A stretch of 64,000 bases of DNA from Arenibacter catalasegens (GCF_002909235.1 NZ_PHQQ01000005.1:1-64000); one strand, 5' to 3'; positions 1-10,112 are shown, numbered from the stretch's first letter. Numbers and translations: made by a program. Notes: generated by a model not told the origin, from the letters alone.

Positions 1-77
1 ATACCAAAAGAAGGCATACCGAAATAGGAAAAGTGCCGCCCGATCAAATTTATAATGCTAAAAAAATGGCATCATGA
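1..77 (+). CDS. IS3 transposase OrfB, C-terminal fragment (cut by window edge)
   Basis: The frame starting at base 3 reads TKRRHTEIGKVPPDQIYNAK and then KMAS and a stop at 75-77. This is the same C-terminus as the OrfB at 19546-20394. It is the end of the DDE integrase-core transposase. The missing part is outside the window, so nothing can be said about whether this copy is intact. Confidence 0.9.
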   Translation, partial: TKRRHTEIGKVPPDQIYNAKKMAS

Positions 78-125
78 TAAACTAAGGAATACCTTTAAGC
101 TGTCTTACAGATGGGGAGTAGTGTA
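1..125 (+). mobile_element. Right end of an IS3-family element (copy 1, partial)
   Basis: These 125 bases are identical, in inverted orientation, to the orfB-proximal end of the complete element at 19498-20726. They comprise the last codons of the transposase, about 48 bases of trailing DNA, and a terminus reading outward as TACACTACTCCCC. Sequence identity with the other copy stops at base 125, which sets the element boundary. The rest of the element lies left of the window. Confidence 0.9.
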
Positions 126-305
126 CTTCCATATTTCAACTTGCCAATTTTATTAATGAGATTACTTATATTATCATTTGAGCAACCATCAATTCACTTA
201 TTTTGTAACTTTATTTCGCTGCGATTTACGAACGATTTGATTTTGAAAAATCATATAACATCGGGGAGGTAGCCAGTTAACAAATTTATTATAATAATTG
301 TCAGT

Positions 306-1205
306 ATGAAATGGAAAGGTAGGCGTCAAAGTTCAAATGTAGAAGATAAAAGGGGTGGATCTAGTTCAAGTAGAGGAATAGGTGGATTTAATCCTATGTT
401 ATTAGGGCCATTAATTAAACTTCTTTTTTCAAAAACCGGTTTAATTATAGTTGGAGTATTATTGGTGTTTTCTTTTATTACCGGTAATAATCCTATAAGT
501 TTCCTGGGTAATATCTTTCTAGGGGGCGACAGTCAGCCGGCGTCTACAGAATCCTATCAAGGCACTGATGAGGAAAATATGCAGGCGGAATTCAGTGCTA
601 CTATTTTGGCCAGCACTGAAGATGTATGGAATAATATTTTAGATAATTACCAAGAACCGACCTTAGTGCTTTTTACAGGATACGTCGCCTCTGCCTGCGG
701 TTCTGCGTCTAGTGCTACGGGCCCCTTCTATTGTCCCGGTGATCAAAAATTATATCTAGATCTAAGTTTTTTCAAGGATATGGAACGTCAAATGAATGCA
801 CCAGGTGACTTTGCACAGGCCTATGTTATAGCCCACGAGGTTGGTCATCATGTTCAAAAACTTATGGGCACAATGGATAAGGTAAATCGTCTGAGGGGGC
901 AATTAAGCGAGACTGAATTTAATAAGGTTTCGGTGCGATTAGAATTACAGGCAGATTTTTTAGCCGGTGTTTGGGCAAATCGTTCTCAAAGAATGACACA
1001 AATGATGGAGAGCGGTGATCTAGAGGAGGCGCTTAATGCCGCCAATGCAATCGGCGATGATAGGTTACAGCGTCAATCAACCGGAAAGGTAGTACCTGAC
1101 TCATTTACGCACGGTACATCGGAACAGCGAATAAGATGGTTTAAAAAGGGGTTTGAAACAGGGGACATTTCGCAAGGAGACACTTTTAATGCAAAATCTC
1201 TTTGA
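306..1205 (+). CDS. YpfJ-type neutral zinc metallopeptidase
   Basis: This 299-residue protein matches the putative neutral zinc metallopeptidase family (Zn_peptidase, YpfJ-like). A Gly/Ser-rich, basic N-terminus (residues 1-28) is followed by one membrane segment at about 38-60, so the catalytic part probably faces the periplasm. The zinc site is AHEVGHHVQ (HExxH) near residue 176, and a downstream ELQADFLAGVW segment supplies the family's conserved acidic residues. The tail ending in SEQRIRWFKKGFETGD is also typical. The substrate is unknown. The gene stands alone, 180 bases from the IS3 end at 125, and is oriented away from the sulfatases. The assignment rests on motif and architecture; a peptidase role is inferred from the family. 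Confidence 0.88.
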   Translation: MKWKGRRQSSNVEDKRGGSSSSRGIGGFNPMLLGPLIKLLFSKTGLIIVGVLLVFSFITGNNPISFLGNIFLGGDSQPASTESYQGTDEENMQAEFSATILASTEDVWNNILDNYQEPTLVLFTGYVASACGSASSATGPFYCPGDQKLYLDLSFFKDMERQMNAPGDFAQAYVIAHEVGHHVQKLMGTMDKVNRLRGQLSETEFNKVSVRLELQADFLAGVWANRSQRMTQMMESGDLEEALNAANAIGDDRLQRQSTGKVVPDSFTHGTSEQRIRWFKKGFETGDISQGDTFNAKSL

Positions 1206-1881
1206 TTATAGCAGCGTAATTTACTAGGGAACTCAATAAAACTAAATTTGGAAAACAATATACCATTATAATTCCTCCGACTATCTAAAAAATAATGTAC
1301 CGGGTTATCCTGCTCTAAGCTCCGACAGAAAACTACCGGCAAGTTTATATTGAAATTGATGGTATTAAAAACTTCACAATTATTACTGGACAACTACGCA
1401 AATATTCATCTAATAAATGGATGACTCCAAATAAAACACTGGAAACCAAAGGGAATTTCCCTATTTGACCTGAAAAATAATTTACTAACTTTCGGAGAAA
1501 GCATTTATAATAGCAGTCAAATTTCAAATAAGGGATTAATAATAAATCACATATGGGTCTATTAAATAAAATAGAACACCCCGATGAACCTTTGGGAACA
1601 ATGTTATTTAATCCAAAAATTGGCTTCATGGATATTGATTAGTCAAGGTGGTAGCGGTTGGTATTATTTTTAGAAATTCCCATTGTAACCCTAGATCAAT
1701 GTCCCGCTAAGGTTTTAAATTTGAGATGATATTTACCAAAATCTATAAACCAGTAAGCAATTACATACTAACAGGTTTCTAACTCGTTTTTGGTATTTGT
1801 ATCCCATTTGTACCTAAAAACCTTGAAGTCTCTGTAGAATAAGGGTTTTTCTTTCAGTTTATCAATCAATACTACAAAAAA
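1206..1881. other. Intergenic stretch without a convincing gene
   Basis: About 680 bases with scattered stops in all frames. The longest frames on the minus strand (about 94-106 codons) overlap each other or the metallopeptidase gene and show no recognisable protein. A plus-strand frame at about 1553-1642 encodes 29 residues and is not convincing. This may be decayed coding DNA, but I could not identify a parent gene. Confidence 0.5.
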
Positions 1882-1909
1882 AAGGAACATTGGTCCCCCA
1901 TTGTTCCTT
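1882..1909 (-). terminator. Terminator of the first sulfatase gene
   Basis: An 8-bp stem AAGGAACA/TGTTCCTT extends inward through one T-T mismatch to TGG/CCA, closing a short C-rich loop. On the minus strand the stem is followed by a run of T (bases 1875-1883 are A on the plus strand). It lies about 60 bases past the stop of the sulfatase gene at 1968. Confidence 0.8.
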
Positions 1910-1967
1910 CTGCAACTAACCAACTCAAGTTATTGTATTACTAGCAAAAACGGTGTGATAAAATCAG

Positions 1968-3365
1968 CTACTGTTTCATTTCTGAACGAACCGATTTTAA
2001 CCAAGAATTGTGCAACTGTAAGAGTTCGTTCATTTTCTTCGGATTGGATTTCGCCAAATTGTTTTTTTCACTGATGTCATTGTCCAAATTGACCAGAAAT
2101 AATTTCTCCAAATCCTTTTTTTCTCCCTGGCCTGAGGGTTCATTTACATTGCCAATAAGCTTCCAGGGACCCTTGCGTACAGCCCATTGTGCCGTTATAT
2201 CATCATAATCGCCAAACTGCCAATATACCACCTCATGGGGAGATTCCTTTTTGTCATTCAAAATAAGAGGAATAAGGCTTTTTCCATCTAGGTTATCAGC
2301 TACTTCTGAGTTGGTCAATTCCCCAATGGTACTAAACCAATCCATCTCCATGCTCAGTTGACCACGTACTTGATTGGCAGGAATTACTCCAGGATAACGA
2401 ATAATGGCCGGTACACGGATCCCACCTTCGAATAAACTGAATTTGCTCCCCCTATACTCCCCTGCATTTCCACCACCCCAAAAAGCACGTTCCTCCAAAG
2501 AATGCCCATGGTCCGATTGAAAAATGACTATGGTGTTGTCCGCTAGGCCCATCTCGTCCAAATAATCAAGAACATTTCCGATTTTTTCATCCGTGTTGGA
2601 TACAAAAGCGGCATATTCCCGTCTAGGTGTCGGAAGGTCCTTGTAGTAATCCATCCACTTTGTTGTTCCTTGATAGGGATAATGTGGGGAATTGAACGCC
2701 CAATAAATAAAAAATGGCTCGTTCTTCCTGTGATTGATTACCTGCTTTACTTCTTCGGTCATCAAATTAGAAAAATGTTCGCCATCATAATGAACCTCTT
2801 CTGAATTTCTGTACAGGTCGTGCTTATTTGGGCCATCCCAGTAAAAGGTGTGGGAATAGTTATCTATGCAACCTCGTTGATGCCCGAAAAAATAATCAAA
2901 CCCCTGTCCGTTAGGTAAATTTTGCTCCCTATGACCTAGATGCCATTTACCAATCAAAGCGGTATAATAGCCATTTGGTTTAAGCATTTCCGCCATGGTA
3001 ACCTGATCAGTTGGTAGTCCATGTTCTCCAATCTTTTCAGCGCGTTCTGGTATTGGGACATTTCCTTCCAAACCAGCACGTAAATTGGTCTTTCCCGTCA
3101 TAAGTGCAGCGCGGGATGGAGAACAAACAGGAGCTCCGGCATAGAATTGTGTAAACCTTACCCCCTCTTTTGCTAGCCTGTCCATATTTGGTGTATACAG
3201 GTCCGTTGCCCCATAAGAATTAAGATCTATTGAACCTTGGTCATCTGTCATAATTACGATGACATTAGGTCTACTGTTAACCGAAGTTTGGGGAAAAATT
3301 TCTACGGGAAATAATAAAAAAAGTAACCCTAAATTAATGCCTATCGATTTCTTAAATACGTTCAT
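1968..3365 (-). CDS. S1-family sulfatase, secreted (CSPSR type)
   Basis: Formylglycine-dependent sulfatase that hydrolyses sulfate esters, probably in the periplasm. The first ATG gives 465 residues; the frame is open three codons further to a TTG, but the ATG at 3365 is preferred. A signal peptide covers about residues 1-29. The metal-binding start of the domain reads PNVIVIMTDDQG, and CSPSRAALMTG at about residue 81 holds the cysteine that must be converted to formylglycine. GKWHLGH and the DHGHSLEE stretch are further S1 landmarks. It resembles N-acetylgalactosamine-6-sulfatase and arylsulfatase A relatives, but the substrate cannot be read from the sequence. It is the last sulfatase of the cluster and has its own terminator at 1882-1909. 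Confidence 0.9.
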   Translation of the reverse strand: MNVFKKSIGINLGLLFLLFPVEIFPQTSVNSRPNVIVIMTDDQGSIDLNSYGATDLYTPNMDRLAKEGVRFTQFYAGAPVCSPSRAALMTGKTNLRAGLEGNVPIPERAEKIGEHGLPTDQVTMAEMLKPNGYYTALIGKWHLGHREQNLPNGQGFDYFFGHQRGCIDNYSHTFYWDGPNKHDLYRNSEEVHYDGEHFSNLMTEEVKQVINHRKNEPFFIYWAFNSPHYPYQGTTKWMDYYKDLPTPRREYAAFVSNTDEKIGNVLDYLDEMGLADNTIVIFQSDHGHSLEERAFWGGGNAGEYRGSKFSLFEGGIRVPAIIRYPGVIPANQVRGQLSMEMDWFSTIGELTNSEVADNLDGKSLIPLILNDKKESPHEVVYWQFGDYDDITAQWAVRKGPWKLIGNVNEPSGQGEKKDLEKLFLVNLDNDISEKNNLAKSNPKKMNELLQLHNSWLKSVRSEMKQ

Positions 3366-3749
3366 TTGGTTCAATTAATTATATGAAAAAATAGTCTTTG
3401 GATAAAGATTGTGAAAAATAAATAGATTCTCAAAGAAATGATAAATAGTTATTATATTTTTTACCAATATAAACATGCATTGAATATTGGAAGCCATAAA
3501 AAAAGGAACAATAGTTTCCCTTTGTTCCTTTTGCTGCTATATTAACTCAACTACACTTTATTATTTTCTATTTAGAACCGATTATAATAAGAAAATAGGA
3601 CGGACAGACCTGTCGACAAGGGAGGGTGCTTTCACATCTTTACTTTCCGTTCCTACCCTATTTATCAGGATTATGGCCTTAATACCTATCTAATTTTCTC
3701 TCTCCGTCTAGCACTTACTATAGCCATGCATCAAAACTTCTTTCCAATA
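3366..3749. other. Intergenic stretch between two sulfatase genes
   Basis: This AT-rich stretch holds the terminator of the upstream gene (3501-3532) and presumably the promoter of the downstream one. The 68-codon plus-strand frame at 3487-3693 runs through the terminator hairpin and is not credible. I saw no clear TAnnTTTG element in the minus direction. Confidence 0.5.
3501..3532. terminator. Bidirectional-type terminator of the sulfatase-GH78 gene
   Basis: An 11-bp perfect stem AAAAGGAACAA/TTGTTCCTTTT closes a 10-base loop, with A runs before it and T after it, so it can terminate the minus-strand gene that stops at 3750. It closely resembles the terminator at 1882-1909, and the bases that follow each hairpin on the plus strand are also similar, which suggests the two gene ends share ancestry. 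Confidence 0.75.
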
Positions 3750-6700
3750 TTAAAAGGAATTTATTACTAATTTGATTTCATGCTTTCCTGGCTCTAACCT
3801 GATAGAACCGAAGGCTGCAGCCACTTTTTTACCGTTGTGCATTAGTTCTTTTCCAGTGGAGGTCGCTATTTCAAATTCTGCCACCATATTTGCAGGGATT
3901 TCAACTGTATATATTTGTAATCTAGCGCTTTGAGCTTTGTAGGTAGCCTTTATTGTTCCTTTTAAAGTGGGTACTTCTATAGCACTATTCTTTAAATCCC
4001 CCATCTGTGGCTTAATAGTGGCAATGCCAAAACCTGGAATCTTTGGTTGTATCCCCCAAAGTCCTCGTGGAATGGCATTTGCTGGTACGGCCCCCCATGC
4101 ATGGTTCCAATCAAGATTATTTTTATACTTTAAATCCCACGCTTCCAGGGTAATGGTAGATCCGATCCTTATCATATTGTACCAACTTCTGTCACTAGTA
4201 TCCGTTAACAAATCCAGGGCATAATCTGCCGCACCCGCATTGTACAATCCATCCATCAAATATTGTGAGCCATACACGCTGCAGGCCATTCCCCTTGATT
4301 TCACAAATTCAACCACAGATGCTATATGGTCCTCGGGAACCATATTGAAAGCTAAAGGCATCATATTGGCATGTAAAGATGCATGGTCCGTTCCAATTCC
4401 GTCTATGTAGATTCCTCTCTCGGAGTCGAACATTTTCTCATTGAAAGCCTTCTTCGCTTTTAATGCCCTCAATTTAAAATCCAAAGCTTCTTGAGTCTTG
4501 CCTAAGGCCTCAGCAAATTCTGTCATGATTTTCATGTTCTGATAGTAAAAGGCATTGACAACGGTATTATAATCCTTAAAAACGTAACCGTCACGTTCGC
4601 CTTTGTTGGTAGGATCTCCACCCCAGCCCGCAGAGGGCCAATCGACAATATCCCTAAAAGTTTCCTTCAGGTCTTTTGAAAACCCAAGATTGGCCATTAA
4701 TTCCGGCGTCATTTTGGTAGAGGTTATCAAACCATCCTCATTCGCAAGCTCATAAAGGGTCTTATATTTTAGTTGGTCGTAGTATTTCTGGATAAGTTCA
4801 ATATTGCCCGTGTACATATAATCGGCATAAAACATAAGTGCCACATGCTGTTGCCATTCCGTCGGCCAGGTAGGGTGTTCCATAAAATATTCAATGGTCT
4901 GTCTGGCTATGGCATATTCGCGATCAGTAGTATAATGGCTTATTTGGTTCAAATACGCATCAGCCTCATAAGGAATCCGTTCGCGGTCACCGTCTACGTA
5001 AAGACCGTTAAAAGTTGTGGCCTTTATAGAGTATTTACATAAATCCCAAATTTGGTTCAAAATATCATCTGAACTCGAGAAACTGCTGGTGTCATCTTCC
5101 CAATAACTATGATGCGCCAGTTGCGTGAAATTTTCAGCAGTCAAGGGCTCTTTGGCCCCTGTAACCTCGGCATATCGCAAAGGCAATAATACCGGAAAAC
5201 CTTCAGGTAGCGCTATCGCTTTACCGGGTAGGGTGTTTCGTTTATCTGCTTTGATCTGTAGTTGATATTTGGTTTGATCGGGCGTAACCTGGACTTTAAT
5301 TTCTTGATACCTGATATTACTAGTTTTAAGGGGAGTTCTATTTATATTTTCGCCTTCCAACTGTTCTCCAATTCTGAAAGTAAGTGTATGGGCGGTTTTG
5401 GCATTATAGACAAAATCCATGGTTGAGAAGGCCGCTTTTCCAAAATCGATAAAATACGTTTCACCTCTTTTTTCAAATTCGACCGGTTTTATTTTATCTA
5501 TTTGAAAACCGTTAGGTGTTGTTATTGTCGCCTTGGGGCTGCCCATGGTGAACATCTGCGTTTTGGAATATCGTGAAAGTCGATTGTCCTGATCCCATAT
5601 ACGCACTTTCCAGAAGTAGGTCTCCCCACTTTGCAACTGAGCCCCTCCATGTTCTATATCTGATGAAGTATTGGATCTTATTTGCCCACTATTCCAGACA
5701 TTACCTATATTGTTGTTTATTTTTTCTTCGGACGAAGCTACCAATATTTGATAGGCCGATTGCGAGACTGCGCCATCTGGCACCACCCATCCGTATTCCG
5801 GTTTGAAATCAATTATCTTTACCCCAGTAGTGTTTCTTATCCATTCCACAATTAAATTGGACGGTCCTTTTGAATATTCATCTGAGAGTTCTAGAATAAG
5901 GCTATTCGTTTTATTGCGGAACGATTTAAGTTTTTCAGTATATTTTAAATCTTTAGCTAGGTTATTGATCTCTTTGGGATCATCCTTTAGATTATAAAGT
6001 TCTTCAAAAGATTTATCATTTACATAGCGAAAATATTTCCAATCTTTAGTACGTACACCTTCGCTAGGCGGAATATTTTCAAACTCCCAAAGATGTTCGA
6101 TCAAAACAGTATCCCGTTCAAAATTTTTCTTTGAATTATCAACAATCGGCATCAAACTTTTCCCCTGCCAAGTTTCAGGTTGCGGAATACCAGCTAGGTC
6201 TAGAATGGTAGATGGCACATCAATGTTCAATGCCAAGACATCGCTATCTTTTTGTTTCTTTAAACGTGGGTCGAAAACAATTAAGGGTACCCGAACGGAA
6301 TTATCATATAATAACCATTTACCAGCAAGCTGACGCTCACCCAAGAAATAACCATTATCCCCCATCAAAATGATGACGGTATTTTTATCAATTCCCTTCT
6401 TCTTCAGCTCTTCCCTAATCTTGGCAATTTCACGATCTATTCCCGAAATCATCCGGTAATAGCCTTTAACGCTATGTTGGTATTTTTCTGGGGTATCGTA
6501 GCGCCAGGTCCAGCGTAATCGGTTAAAGCCATCGCGTACAAATTTTGGCTGTGCTTCAAAGTATTTATCCTCTCCCAAATCAGGTCCAGGAATTTCCATG
6601 TTCTGAAGCAACACACCGGACTCTTGTTGCCAAAAATATTGATCTTCGGCCCCATCATGGGCATGTGGGGCGCTAAAACTTAATGAAAGGCAAAATGGGG

Positions 6701-7283
6701 TATCTGTTTTGGCATCAGCAATAAAATCTATGGCCTTTTGACCCGTATAGCGGGTAAGGTGCACAGTATCTTTACCTAAAGTTTTGTAGTAATACCCACG
6801 TCTGTCCTTGTAATTATTATTGCGATCATATGACTCATAAGTATCGAACTGTTTTTCCAACTCATCATATCGCACACCGTACTTTCCATAAAATCCAGTA
6901 AAATATCCGTTTTTCTTTAAAATGGACGGATACGAGTTGGCCATATAGGATTCTCTAATATTTCCCGTCTGAAAATTGAAGTTATGGGTACGTTCGTATA
7001 ACCCGGTCAAAATGCTAGCTCTACTTGCCGCACAGATCGGCGTGGTAACCATCGCATTTTCAAAATAAGTGCCTTCTTTGGCCAAGTTGTCCATTTCTGG
7101 GGTGGAAATGAGTTTATTGCCCGCATAGCCCAAGGCGTCGAAACGCTGATCGTCTGTTAGGATAAATATAATATTAGGGCGATCTAATTCTTTGGCCTTT
7201 GTATAATTTTGAGAAGTTAGTTTCCCCGCACTTATAATAAAGGTTAATAGAAATACGCTGCCAATAAATTTTTGATAGGACAT
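3750..7283 (-). CDS. Sulfatase / GH78 alpha-L-rhamnosidase fusion
   Basis: This 1177-residue secreted protein joins two enzymes. Residues 1-25 form a signal peptide. Residues about 35-470 are an S1 sulfatase: [11 protein letters not shown] at the metal site, [11 protein letters not shown] with the formylglycine cysteine at 84 (Ala replaces the usual Pro, still within C-x-[PA]-x-R), and a metal-site GDNGYFLGE near 308. Residues about 480-1177 match GH78 alpha-L-rhamnosidases: an N-terminal beta-rich part with [11 protein letters not shown], the (alpha/alpha)6 core with [13 protein letters not shown] carrying the expected acidic residues, and a C-terminal beta-sandwich after [15 protein letters not shown] sulfatase-rhamnosidase of this layout is known from ulvan-degrading loci of marine flavobacteria, so sulfated rhamnose is the likely target. 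The ATG at 7283 is preceded by a -7-like element. Confidence 0.9.
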   Translation of the reverse strand: MSYQKFIGSVFLLTFIISAGKLTSQNYTKAKELDRPNIIFILTDDQRFDALGYAGNKLISTPEMDNLAKEGTYFENAMVTTPICAASRASILTGLYERTHNFNFQTGNIRESYMANSYPSILKKNGYFTGFYGKYGVRYDELEKQFDTYESYDRNNNYKDRRGYYYKTLGKDTVHLTRYTGQKAIDFIADAKTDTPFCLSLSFSAPHAHDGAEDQYFWQQESGVLLQNMEIPGPDLGEDKYFEAQPKFVRDGFNRLRWTWRYDTPEKYQHSVKGYYRMISGIDREIAKIREELKKKGIDKNTVIILMGDNGYFLGERQLAGKWLLYDNSVRVPLIVFDPRLKKQKDSDVLALNIDVPSTILDLAGIPQPETWQGKSLMPIVDNSKKNFERDTVLIEHLWEFENIPPSEGVRTKDWKYFRYVNDKSFEELYNLKDDPKEINNLAKDLKYTEKLKSFRNKTNSLILELSDEYSKGPSNLIVEWIRNTTGVKIIDFKPEYGWVVPDGAVSQSAYQILVASSEEKINNNIGNVWNSGQIRSNTSSDIEHGGAQLQSGETYFWKVRIWDQDNRLSRYSKTQMFTMGSPKATITTPNGFQIDKIKPVEFEKRGETYFIDFGKAAFSTMDFVYNAKTAHTLTFRIGEQLEGENINRTPLKTSNIRYQEIKVQVTPDQTKYQLQIKADKRNTLPGKAIALPEGFPVLLPLRYAEVTGAKEPLTAENFTQLAHHSYWEDDTSSFSSSDDILNQIWDLCKYSIKATTFNGLYVDGDRERIPYEADAYLNQISHYTTDREYAIARQTIEYFMEHPTWPTEWQQHVALMFYADYMYTGNIELIQKYYDQLKYKTLYELANEDGLITSTKMTPELMANLGFSKDLKETFRDIVDWPSAGWGGDPTNKGERDGYVFKDYNTVVNAFYYQNMKIMTEFAEALGKTQEALDFKLRALKAKKAFNEKMFDSERGIYIDGIGTDHASLHANMMPLAFNMVPEDHIASVVEFVKSRGMACSVYGSQYLMDGLYNAGAADYALDLLTDTSDRSWYNMIRIGSTITLEAWDLKYKNNLDWNHAWGAVPANAIPRGLWGIQPKIPGFGIATIKPQMGDLKNSAIEVPTLKGTIKATYKAQSARLQIYTVEIPANMVAEFEIATSTGKELMHNGKKVAAAFGSIRLEPGKHEIKLVINSF

Positions 7284-7320
7284 TGATTCTTAAATTTATA
7301 AATGGATTCTTGATGAAGAC

Positions 7321-7328
7321 CAAACATA
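7321..7328 (-). promoter_or_regulatory. Probable -7 element for the sulfatase-GH78 gene
   Basis: On the minus strand this reads TATGTTTG, a match to the Bacteroidetes -7 consensus TAnnTTTG, about 40 bases upstream of the start codon at 7283. The -33 position is weak (TGGT). Upstream lie three tandem AAACG units (7399-7413) and the perfect palindrome GTTAGCTAAC (7424-7433), which could bind a regulator. Confidence 0.5.
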
Positions 7329-7460
7329 AATAAATTTCTACCCAGTACCATCCCGTGCTGTCCTGTAAAATCAAAAAAAATAAATTCCTGCTTTTTAAAA
7401 ACGAAACGAAACGTAAAATGTATGTTAGCTAACCGCAACACCTCCACCACTTAAATTTCA

Positions 7461-8903
7461 TTATTGTGAGTAAGGCACTGTTTCCGTCTTGTCCACTGGA
7501 TAATTCCATTTTGCAACATAGGTCATTCCTGCAAGAAATTCGTCTCGGTTATCTTTCAATTTTTGGTTCAGTAAACTATCAAGACTGGCCTGTTGTATTG
7601 CATATTCAGGATTACCAACTAGATTGATCTTTTGAAATGGATCATTTTTATCGTCGAACAATAGCCATGGGCCATCTAGATTTATGGTATAGGTAAATTG
7701 GGTTGTTACTACTCCCCTATATTCCTGGCCGCCATATTTATACCTGTTCCATTGTCCGAAGGGCTGTACACAAGTAATTAAAGTTGATTTCCCCACAACT
7801 TCCGTACCTTCTAAATAATTCTTATAACTTATTCCCTCAACCGTATCCGGAATAGGTATGTTGCAAAGATCTAATAAAGTAGGCATAATATCTTCTGAAT
7901 TTAAAAGGGCCTCCCTTTCTCCGATTGCAATGTCAAGATTTTCTGGAAGGTGAAAAAGCATTGGTACCCGAATAGATTCATTATATGGTTGCTGCTTTTT
8001 ATAGGCCCCATGCGAACCAAGAAGATCACCATGATCAGAAGTAAATACAATAATAGTATTTTCCCATTGTCCCGTTTCTTTAAGGTTGTGGATTAATTTG
8101 CCAACCATATCATCCAATGCCGTAATATGGGCGTAGTAGCCCGCCAAGTCCTTTTTTGCCTTATCCATTAGTGATTCCGGTACATTTTCATGGAGCTTTA
8201 TTGTTGCTGGATCATAACGTTCTTTATAGATTTCAGGTGCCGTATGGTAAGGTGCATGGGGAGTTCCCCATGAGAGGATCATCAGAAATGGATTATCCGA
8301 AACCTTTTTTTCCTTCATATAGCTAATGGCAGCATCCGTTTGTGCAAAAGTATCATAGCCATTCCATATTTTTCGATTGGGATCGTTATTGTCATAATAG
8401 ACAGATGAATTATAATCGTGGGTGCATTCATTAACTTTCCAAAAATTGAACCCCTGTCTCCTGTTACCAGGAGGGATAAACTGTAATCGGCCATGCCCGT
8501 CAAGGTGCCATTTCCCAATGTAACCTGTGTCATATCCAGCTTCGGAAAATACCTTTCCCATGGTCACGGCTGTGGTATCCAATTGAACATCGTTCATGAA
8601 CACACCATGTGTTAGTGGTCTCTGTCCTGTAATAAGTGAAGCTCTAAAAGGAGAGCAAACGGGCATTCCGGAAACCGCATTTTTAAAGTTTACGCTTTTT
8701 GATGCCAAGCTATCAAGATGTGGCGTCATCACATTCGGATCCCCAGCATATCCTGTAGCTTGAGCACGAAACTGATCAGCCAAAACAATGAGTACATTGG
8801 GTCGTTTTTTGTTTACGGGACCAACAATTGATTTATTTTTCTCTGCACACGAAAAAAGAAACGAGCTTGCTAAAACAAGTACTAAAAAATTATTTCTAAA
8901 CAT
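7461..8903 (-). CDS. S1-family sulfatase lipoprotein (CSPFR type)
   Basis: This 480-residue protein starts with a lipoprotein signal ending in LFSC (lipidated Cys at 19), so it is membrane-anchored, probably facing the periplasm or surface. RPNVLIVLADQFRAQATGYAG begins the sulfatase fold, with Asp-Gln in place of the common Asp-Asp-Gln. CSPFRASLITG has the formylglycine cysteine at 83. GKWHLDGHG and FTSDHGDLLGSHG are the remaining metal and sulfate-site landmarks. The lack of the usual LTDDQ pattern and the DHGDLLGSHG motif resemble choline-sulfatase-like and ulvan-locus sulfatases, but the substrate is not determinable. It has a good promoter of its own at 8949-8978. Confidence 0.9.
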   Translation of the reverse strand: MFRNNFLVLVLASSFLFSCAEKNKSIVGPVNKKRPNVLIVLADQFRAQATGYAGDPNVMTPHLDSLASKSVNFKNAVSGMPVCSPFRASLITGQRPLTHGVFMNDVQLDTTAVTMGKVFSEAGYDTGYIGKWHLDGHGRLQFIPPGNRRQGFNFWKVNECTHDYNSSVYYDNNDPNRKIWNGYDTFAQTDAAISYMKEKKVSDNPFLMILSWGTPHAPYHTAPEIYKERYDPATIKLHENVPESLMDKAKKDLAGYYAHITALDDMVGKLIHNLKETGQWENTIIVFTSDHGDLLGSHGAYKKQQPYNESIRVPMLFHLPENLDIAIGEREALLNSEDIMPTLLDLCNIPIPDTVEGISYKNYLEGTEVVGKSTLITCVQPFGQWNRYKYGGQEYRGVVTTQFTYTINLDGPWLLFDDKNDPFQKINLVGNPEYAIQQASLDSLLNQKLKDNRDEFLAGMTYVAKWNYPVDKTETVPYSQ

Positions 8904-9298
8904 TATTAAATTTCAATTTGGTTGCACTTTACTCCTCATTAAAGGTTACAAACATAAGGTTCTTGCGCAAATTACAAAGGAAATAGAACACCTTCCTACA
9001 AATACAAACAGATTTTTATTTAAGGCAAAAATGGAGTGCTGGACAATATTCAAATTGCCATATAATTAAAAATATCCTGTAAAATGGGAGAATCAAATTA
9101 CCAAAGCCCACGCCATTCTTATAGAAGAATTCAGAAAAATCACGAAACTATAGTGATGGTTATTTTTGGTATTAAAACCAATAAAATTAATCCAAAACAT
9201 GATCATTTGACCCACTTTTAACTTCCATGTAATTTCCGCGCCCTATTGCACCTCAACTCTCACTAAACCCCATATGAAACTTTCTCAGAAAATGTGTT
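8904..9298. other. Intergenic stretch with one promoter
   Basis: This holds the promoter of the sulfatase gene to the left (8949-8978). The rest, up to the small lipoprotein gene, shows nothing I can name. The plus-strand frame at 8788-9069 overlaps the sulfatase start and promoter and is a shadow. Confidence 0.5.
8949..8978 (-). promoter_or_regulatory. Bacteroidetes-type promoter of sulfatase at 7461-8903
   Basis: On the minus strand TTTG (8975-8978) is followed after 18 bases by TATGTTTG (8949-8956). This fits the -33/-7 arrangement of the Bacteroidetes primary sigma factor. The expected start of transcription is roughly 40 bases before the start codon at 8903. Confidence 0.65.
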
Positions 9299-9712
9299 TT
9301 AATTAGCACCAGAGGGCTTATTAATTCTGATTGTTGAGGGATTGCTCAATGTACCATCCGATGCCTCCAGTCGAACTTCATATTCTATCCAGCTTAACTC
9401 TTCATAACGAATACATTCACCAAACTCCACAATTGACCCATCATTCTCAAATGTTAGATCAACAGCATTGCCCCCTTCTCCATTGGACCAGCTAGTTTTT
9501 ATATGTATTTTTTCTATTACTAGACCAGGTGATGAAGAATAATCTACATTGATTAAGGTACCTGTTCCTGTTCCTTTTCCCGAATCACAATTATTTAGAG
9601 CTGGAATTTCAGAACTCATCGTTGCAATGTTTATGAATAAGCCATTATCATCATCACTTTTGTTACAGCTCATATTGGTAAACACTAATAATAGAATTGC
9701 TAAAATGTTCAA
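9299..9712 (-). CDS. Small secreted lipoprotein, function unknown
   Basis: The open frame begins at a TTG (9712) and encodes 137 residues with a lipoprotein signal ending in TNMSC followed by NKSDDDNG, a common Bacteroidetes surface-export-like pattern of acidic residues. The rest is predicted to be beta-rich, ending in an Ig-like SDGTLSNPSTIRI stretch. I do not recognise the family. An ATG at 9746 with a basic N-terminus (MKIKKK) lies just upstream but is one frame off, separated by nine A residues (T at 9729-9737 on the plus strand). An eight-A tract would fuse it to give a complete signal peptide, so the start may be phase-variable, or the tract length may be a sequencing error. The gene sits inside the sulfatase cluster and could be a polysaccharide-binding accessory protein, which is only a guess. 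Confidence 0.6.
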   Translation of the reverse strand: MNILAILLLVFTNMSCNKSDDDNGLFINIATMSSEIPALNNCDSGKGTGTGTLINVDYSSSPGLVIEKIHIKTSWSNGEGGNAVDLTFENDGSIVEFGECIRYEELSWIEYEVRLEASDGTLSNPSTIRINKPSGAN

Positions 9713-9746
9713 TGAATTGCCTATTTTGTTTTTTTTTAATTTTCAT

Positions 9747-10055
9747 AGCTTAAAATTTTATAGTTTATAAACTAGCATTACTGAGATTGGCCATCTATTC
9801 AGATACTCCAAAACAGTATTAAAAAAATAAAACAGGGGTTGAACATTAGGCATGGAAATATTACCAAAGGTTCTTTTATTTTATGAGGTCAAAGCTTAGG
9901 CTTTAAAATAATTATTATTGATGCAATTATTAAATCAAAAATAGCATCTATGGGAAGTCGGAACTAACAGTATGGTTCTCGATATTAACAATTTAGTTCC
10001 AAAACAATGTTTGGAGAAGTACAACCCATGTATTTAATTAAGGGATAATACAAAA
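9747..10055. other. Intergenic stretch upstream of the small lipoprotein gene
   Basis: About 310 AT-rich bases between the lipoprotein gene and the terminator at 10056. I see no gene and no clear TAnnTTTG element in it. Confidence 0.45.
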
Positions 10056-10077
10056 CCCCGAGGCTAGGCCATCGGGG
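10056..10077 (-). terminator. Terminator of the four-sulfatase operon
   Basis: A CCCCGA/TCGGGG stem, extended by GG/CC with one bulged A, lies about 36 bases after the stop at 10113. On the minus strand it is followed by TTTTGTATT. Confidence 0.75.
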
Positions 10078-10112
10078 AATTATATAAATCGATCGTGAAA
10101 AGGACTTTTAAA

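Noticed and set aside
7399-7413. Tandem AAACG units as a CRISPR or microsatellite
   Set aside because: Only three 5-base units; kept as a possible regulator site note, not as a separate feature.
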